This document shows, piece by piece, positions 7,756 through 10,447 of a stretch of DNA of 10,447 nt. Each line of letters begins with the position of its first letter. The first letter of the stretch is position 1. The DNA is from Candidatus Halomonas stercoripullorum (GTDB lineage: Bacteria; Pseudomonadota; Gammaproteobacteria; Pseudomonadales; Halomonadaceae), in the NCBI GenBank assembly GCA_019114645.1, contig DXFC01000200.1, positions 1 through 10,447 of the forward strand, read 5' to 3'. A model generated the notes under the pieces. The model was not told the origin of the DNA. It made no database searches and saw nothing but the letters and a program-made list of their open reading frames with translations. The position numbers and the translations under genes were made by a program.

Positions 7756-7836
7756 GAGTCACCCTGTTTCACTTGGTGTTGGCACCGGCTCGAACGGTAC
7801 CTGCTACTGCGCGGCAGTATGCGACTGGAATGACCC
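7756..7836 (-). promoter_or_regulatory. Possible structured RNA in the metF leader
   Basis: Read on the metF strand, the segment can fold into a closed multi-arm structure. GGGUCAUUC (7836-7828) pairs with GGGUGACUC (7764-7756) over nine pairs, three of them G-U. Inside lie UACUGC-CGC-GCAGUA (7819-7805) with a perfect 6-bp stem, and GGUACCG-loop-CGGUGCC (7801-7781) with seven pairs including one G-U. The G-U pairs become A-C mismatches on the opposite strand, which favours a function as metF-sense RNA. The structure ends about 25 bases before the start codon. I do not recognise it as a SAH or SAM riboswitch consensus. It may be chance. Confidence 0.35.
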
Positions 7837-7889
7837 GATTCTCCCGTTTCGCTTGCCAACTGACCAATGAAAAGTTTCCGCCCTCTGCA

Positions 7890-7919
7890 TGAGATTTCTT
7901 CATGTTATGAACATGAAGA
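7890..7919. promoter_or_regulatory. MetR-like site and perfect 10-bp inverted repeat upstream of metF
   Basis: TGAG-ATTTC-TTCA (7890-7902) differs by one base from the LysR-type MetR pattern TGAA-N5-TTCA known in enteric bacteria. Overlapping it, TCTTCATGTT (7897-7906) and AACATGAAGA (7910-7919) are perfect reverse complements around ATG. MetR activates methionine genes in relatives, so a regulator site in front of metF is reasonable. Which protein binds is an inference. Confidence 0.4.
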
Positions 7920-7949
7920 GAGAGTTACTGCATAGCTTAATCTCAACGT

Positions 7950-7963
7950 GTTACGAACGTAAC
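7950..7963. promoter_or_regulatory. Perfect inverted repeat GTTACG-AA-CGTAAC
   Basis: A 6-bp dyad with a 2-base centre lies about 220 bases upstream of metF and 130 bases upstream of the divergent small gene. On the metF strand TTACGT within it, followed 17 bases later by TAAGCT, could be a weak sigma-70 promoter, so the dyad would overlap a -35 element. It may be an operator. The evidence is symmetry and position only. Confidence 0.3.
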
Positions 7964-8091
7964 TTACAAACACAAAAAGACGCCGCTGCCTCATTGACCG
8001 GAAGCCTGGCGAGCACGAAGCTGAAGTCGAGTGACAAGCATGTCCCCCAGGGAAATGGAGCGTCGGTTAGAGCCATCGAGGAGAATTGGCC

Positions 8092-8400
8092 ATGACTCAG
8101 GATCTCATCACCGGTACCGCTGTGTTTGACGATGATGGCAACCAAGTCGGCAAGGTGGCCGACACAGGTAGCGCCGACAAAGTTGGCATCATCACTGAAA
8201 CGGGCAGCCGCTTCTGGGTGCCAAGGCAGATGCTCACCCAGCAGAACCAGCGCTGGATACTGGAGCCGGGTTATACCCAGCACTCCTCCAGCGAGGCGGA
8301 GACACAGCAGGAAGAACGTGAACTGGACGAAGCCAGCGAAGAAAGCTTCCCGGCGAGCGACCCCCCCGCTTTCACCATGGGTGACGAAGGCAAGGGGTAA
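8092..8400 (+). CDS. Small protein with barrel-like domain and ESFPASDPP tail
   Basis: A 102-residue protein of unknown function. Residues 1-60 read as short beta strands (ITGTAVFDDDGNQVGKVADTG, then KVGIITETGSRFWVPRQML) and resemble small PRC-barrel or DUF2171-type domains, which often occur in stress-related small proteins. Residues 64-80 are rich in E, Q and S and probably disordered. Residues 78-94 (LDEASEESFPASDPPAF) match a short acidic motif that I know from the tails of many small uncharacterised proteobacterial proteins. ATG 8092 is preceded by GAGGAG at a spacing of 8, a strong ribosome site. It is the first gene of a + strand block that lies between ahcY and metF. No signal peptide or membrane segment is visible. 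Confidence 0.75.
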   Translation: MTQDLITGTAVFDDDGNQVGKVADTGSADKVGIITETGSRFWVPRQMLTQQNQRWILEPGYTQHSSSEAETQQEERELDEASEESFPASDPPAFTMGDEGKG

Positions 8401-8473
8401 TACCACGCTCGCGGATCCTGTAATGGCGACACCAGCACTCGCTGTACCTGAATTGATTCAAGGAAGTGCGGAC

Positions 8474-8716
8474 ATGAATGACTCACATCAGCATCGCAAC
8501 GCCTCCAAGGACACCCACACAGACCGGGAAGAACAGATATATCGCCCCGATGCCAATATCGATGACCAAAAACACAGCGGCAAGAAACCCGGGGTCGATA
8601 TGAGCCGCGACATGACACCCATAAGGGGTGCCCAGATCGTACGCGAAAAATCCTCTCAAAAGCAGAATATTAACGACAAGGCCGACCAGGCCCGATCTAG
8701 CCGACGCAAAGGGTAA
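8474..8716 (+). CDS. Small, highly polar hypothetical protein
   Basis: An 80-residue product I do not recognise. It is almost free of hydrophobic residues, rich in D, K, R, Q, N, S and H, begins MNDSHQHRNASKDTHTDREE and ends ARSSRRKG, so it is probably disordered with a basic tail. The only order-suggesting part is about residues 40-60 (KPGVDMSRDMTPIRGAQIVR). It is considered a gene because AAGGAAG lies 7 bases before ATG 8474, the spacing to the neighbours fits an operon (73 bases after the previous stop, 71 before the next start), and all three genes share orientation. The frame extends far upstream, but only across the previous gene in another frame, so the downstream ATG is preferred. No function is proposed. 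Confidence 0.6.
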   Translation: MNDSHQHRNASKDTHTDREEQIYRPDANIDDQKHSGKKPGVDMSRDMTPIRGAQIVREKSSQKQNINDKADQARSSRRKG

Positions 8717-8787
8717 AGCTCGCAGCGAGCAGCTGACAGCCGCTGCGCCGAAAGGCATGATAGCCACTTTCGGTATAGGAGTGGCAC

Positions 8788-9723
8788 ATGCTGATCGATC
8801 CAGGCGCGCTGCTGGGTCCTCTCTGGACATTGCTGGCCTTTGTCGGCCTCGGCTGGCTGGCTGCACGCCGGCTATCGGTCGACCCGCGTCCCATCGCCAC
8901 CCTGCTGATCTATATTGTCGCTCCGGTCACTTTCTTTCGTGGTCTGATCTTGGGCGGACCTACCCCACAGTACTTGCTGTTGACGTTAGCTTTCTTTTTA
9001 TTGGCCAGTACGATTGCCACTGTAGTGAACCCGGTGGCAAAACGCTTTTTATCACCTCAGGAGAGTGCCGTGCTGGCATTCTCCTCAGGCACAGGCAACA
9101 CCGGCTATTTTGGCTTGCCCATTGCCATGCTCCTGCTGCCTCCCGAGGGGGTAACGCTCTATCTCTTTTGTGTCCTGGGTATCACCCTGTATGAATTCAG
9201 TATCGGCTTCTACCTAAGCGCCCGAGGTAAATTCTCGGTGAGTGAAAGCCTTTCCAAAATTGCGCGGCTGCCCCTGATCTATGCCTTTTTCGCAGCTCTT
9301 GCCGTGAGCGGACTCGGCATTACGCTGCCTATGGCCATTCTGGACAGCCTGGCCGTATTTCCCGCTACCTATACACTGCTGGGAATGATGATTATCGGCA
9401 TGACCCTGGGCCGCGTTGCTATCCGCGAGATTGACCTGCGTTTCATGGCCGGCTGCGTGGCAATACGCTACCTGCTATGGCCTTTGCTCATGCTGGCTGT
9501 CGTACTGCTGCTCCAAGCTTTCACGCCACTTTCTGCCGAACTCGCCATGGCTCTGCTGCTCCTCGGCGTCGTGCCAATGGCGGCCAATGTGGTGGTGGTA
9601 GCCATGGAGGTCGGCATCAAGCCGGAAAAAGGGGCGCTGGCCGTACTTGCCACCACCTTGGTCGCCCCGCTGCTCATTCCACTCTATCTGCCCCTGCTCA
9701 TGCAGCTTGCCGGTCTAACCTGA
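8788..9723 (+). CDS. AEC (auxin efflux carrier) family permease
   Basis: Integral membrane transporter of the AEC family, whose bacterial members are mostly uncharacterised carriers of organic acids such as malate or malonate. The 311-residue protein is hydrophobic throughout and reads as about ten transmembrane helices in two halves of five. The first helix is near 7-26. The family signature region lies in SSGTGNTGYFGLPIAMLLL (about residues 99-117), and the second half carries GVVPMAANVVVVAMEVG (about 265-281), the matching asparagine-containing crossover. ATG 8788 has AGGAG 6 bases upstream. It is the last gene of the + strand block and is followed by a hairpin terminator shared with ahcY. 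The substrate is not inferable. A link to the methionine cycle is only suggested by location. Confidence 0.9.
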   Translation: MLIDPGALLGPLWTLLAFVGLGWLAARRLSVDPRPIATLLIYIVAPVTFFRGLILGGPTPQYLLLTLAFFLLASTIATVVNPVAKRFLSPQESAVLAFSSGTGNTGYFGLPIAMLLLPPEGVTLYLFCVLGITLYEFSIGFYLSARGKFSVSESLSKIARLPLIYAFFAALAVSGLGITLPMAILDSLAVFPATYTLLGMMIIGMTLGRVAIREIDLRFMAGCVAIRYLLWPLLMLAVVLLLQAFTPLSAELAMALLLLGVVPMAANVVVVAMEVGIKPEKGALAVLATTLVAPLLIPLYLPLLMQLAGLT

Positions 9724-9846
9724 CTCATATTGAGCCATTGGCCATGACCATACCCTCCTCAGCACAACGGTGATACGTTTTCGGGCAAGCTGAAAGCTAG
9801 GCGACAACGCATTGGATTCACAAGCGAGACGCTAACCAGAAACATC

Positions 9847-9870
9847 GACGCCGCCCCTAGCGGCGTCTTT
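9847..9870. terminator. Hairpin terminator between AEC permease and ahcY
   Basis: GACGCCGC (9847-9854) and GCGGCGTC (9860-9867) form a perfect 8-bp stem with a 5-base loop, and TTT follows on the + strand. It lies 123 bases after the permease stop and 18 bases beyond the ahcY stop on the other strand. The closer fit is to ahcY, but the T-tract favours the + strand, so it probably serves both convergent genes. Confidence 0.75.
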
Positions 9871-9888
9871 GTGATGGCTTGTCGACAT

Positions 9889-10447
9889 TCAGTAACGATA
9901 AGCATCCGGTTTATAGGGCCCATCTGCCGGCACGCCAGTGTATTCAACCTGCTGTTCCGTCATTCGCGTCAGCACCCCACCAAACCCTTCGACCATATAG
10001 CGGGCCACTTCTTCATCGAGGTGACGCGGCAGCACGGTGACCGCCAAGCCGCCCATCTTGTCTGCCGGCGGCAAATCTGCAAAACGTTGCTGATAGAGGT
10101 GGATTTGTGCCAGGACCTGATTGGCAAAGGAGCCATCCATGACCCGCGAGGGATGTCCGGTCGCATTGCCCAGGTTGACCAGGCGACCCTCGGAGAGCAG
10201 CAGCAGATAGTCTCTGCTGGCAGGGTCGAAGTTACCGGGCTTGCTGTCGCGATAGACCTTGTGGACCTGTGGCTTGACCTCCTCCCAGTGCCAGTGCTGG
10301 CGCATGTAGGTAGTATCGATCTCGTTGTCGAAGTGACCGATATTACACACCACCGCGCCAGGCTTCAGCGCTTCGAGCATGGCAGCATCGCATGCCTCAA
10401 CGTTGCCGGTGCACGTCACCACCAGATCGATACGCGAGAGCAGCCCA
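9889..10447 (-). CDS. ahcY: Adenosylhomocysteinase, C-terminal part (cut by window edge)
   Basis: Hydrolyses S-adenosylhomocysteine to adenosine and homocysteine, removing the inhibitor left by SAM-dependent methylation. About 186 C-terminal residues are visible. The first ones (GLLSRIDLVVTCTGNVEACD) belong to the NAD-binding domain, and the reading continues to the window edge, so the start lies outside. Strong family markers are VVCNIGHFDNEID, EGRLVNLGNATGHPSRVMDGSFANQVLAQIHL and the C-terminal KPDAYRY, whose lysine and tyrosine reach into the neighbouring subunit's NAD site in known structures. The stretch before EGRLVNLG is of the longer form usual in gammaproteobacteria. The TCTGN sequence has a cysteine where TTTGN is commonest, a minor variation. 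It is normally found next to metF, from which it is separated here. Confidence 0.96.
   Translation of the reverse strand, partial: GLLSRIDLVVTCTGNVEACDAAMLEALKPGAVVCNIGHFDNEIDTTYMRQHWHWEEVKPQVHKVYRDSKPGNFDPASRDYLLLLSEGRLVNLGNATGHPSRVMDGSFANQVLAQIHLYQQRFADLPPADKMGGLAVTVLPRHLDEEVARYMVEGFGGVLTRMTEQQVEYTGVPADGPYKPDAYRY

Larger units (their letters stand above)
7731..8091. other. 361-base divergent intergenic region between metF and a small + strand gene
   Basis: The left half (7740-7840) can fold into a structured RNA when transcribed as the metF leader. The central, AT-rich part (7885-7965) has two perfect inverted repeats and a MetR-like site. Near 7971-7987 is an inverted copy of a terminator-like motif found again at 9859-9873. 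The right third (7988-8078) shows nothing I recognise and ends in the ribosome site GAGGAG of the + strand gene. Short open frames here lack ribosome sites. Confidence 0.75.
7971..9873. repeat. Inverted terminator-like motif flanking the + strand gene block
   Basis: CACAAAAAGACGCCGCT at 7971-7987 is the reverse complement of AGCGGCGTCTTTGTG at 9859-9873 apart from two extra A residues. The right copy is half of the hairpin terminator after the permease gene, while the left copy has no pairing partner arm. The two copies bracket the three genes that separate ahcY from metF. The similarity is visible, but a match of this length can arise by chance in terminator-like sequence. Confidence 0.4.

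Noticed and set aside
7756..7800. Cobalamin or SAH riboswitch before metF (GGTGCC and GGGTGA pieces)
   Set aside because: The region is too short for a cobalamin riboswitch and the other conserved boxes are missing. The conserved SAH riboswitch core is not present either.
7731..7859. N-terminal extension of MetF by 43 residues
   Set aside because: The extension is rich in S and R and unlike any MetF. The family start and purine-rich ribosome site lie at ATG 7730.
7769..7903. A 44-codon open frame on the metF strand in the metF leader, beginning MKKSHAEGG, as a possible leader peptide
   Set aside because: It has no ribosome binding site before its ATG, is not rich in methionine or any controlling amino acid, and runs through the predicted RNA structure. 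Chance is the better explanation.
7889..8095. A 68-codon + strand open frame upstream of the barrel-like small gene
   Set aside because: No ribosome site. It crosses inverted repeats and the likely promoter region, and its composition does not look like a protein.
8718..8730. GCTCG-CAG-CGAGC hairpin after the small polar gene as a terminator
   Set aside because: Only five pairs, no T-tract, and it lies in a short gap between genes that look co-transcribed.

Overview
The window looks like a chromosomal segment of a moderately GC-rich gammaproteobacterium, most likely a member of the Halomonadaceae (Halomonas or a close relative). The reasons are the family-typical forms of oligopeptidase A, MetF and AhcY, the oligopeptidase A gene followed by a YheV-type zinc-ribbon gene, and the presence of a TAXI-type TRAP transporter, which is common in marine and halophilic proteobacteria. 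Taxonomy is inferred from protein appearance only. I see no insertion sequence, prophage, CRISPR array, tRNA or rRNA gene.

Left part (1-2700, + strand): prlC (oligopeptidase A, M3 metallopeptidase) and a small zinc-ribbon protein form a probable two-gene operon that ends in a hairpin terminator. A perfect 16-bp tandem duplication lies in the prlC leader. Middle part (2700-6280, + strand): a two-gene TAXI-TRAP transporter follows, made of a periplasmic solute receptor and a large fused DctQ-DctM type permease. A strong hairpin with a short T-tract separates the two genes and probably lowers expression of the permease relative to the receptor. A 19-bp perfect hairpin then separates the permease from the convergent sodC gene.

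Right part (6280-10447): metF and sodC lie on the - strand in that transcriptional order. ahcY, also on the - strand and cut by the window edge, lies about 2.2 kb upstream of metF. AhcY and MetF both belong to the methionine/S-adenosylmethionine cycle and their genes are often adjacent, but here a + strand block sits between them. It holds a small barrel-like protein with an ESFPASDPP tail, a small very polar protein and an AEC-family permease. The ends of this block carry short inverted copies of a terminator-like motif. The leader upstream of metF is rich in dyad symmetry: a MetR-like half-site pair, a perfect 10-bp inverted repeat, a second 6-bp inverted repeat, and a possible folded RNA whose G-U pairs fit only the metF-sense strand.

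Most of the window is ordinary core metabolism and transport. The metF leader and the ahcY/metF interruption are the most interesting places. I do not see a clear, previously undescribed multi-gene system, and I do not claim one.
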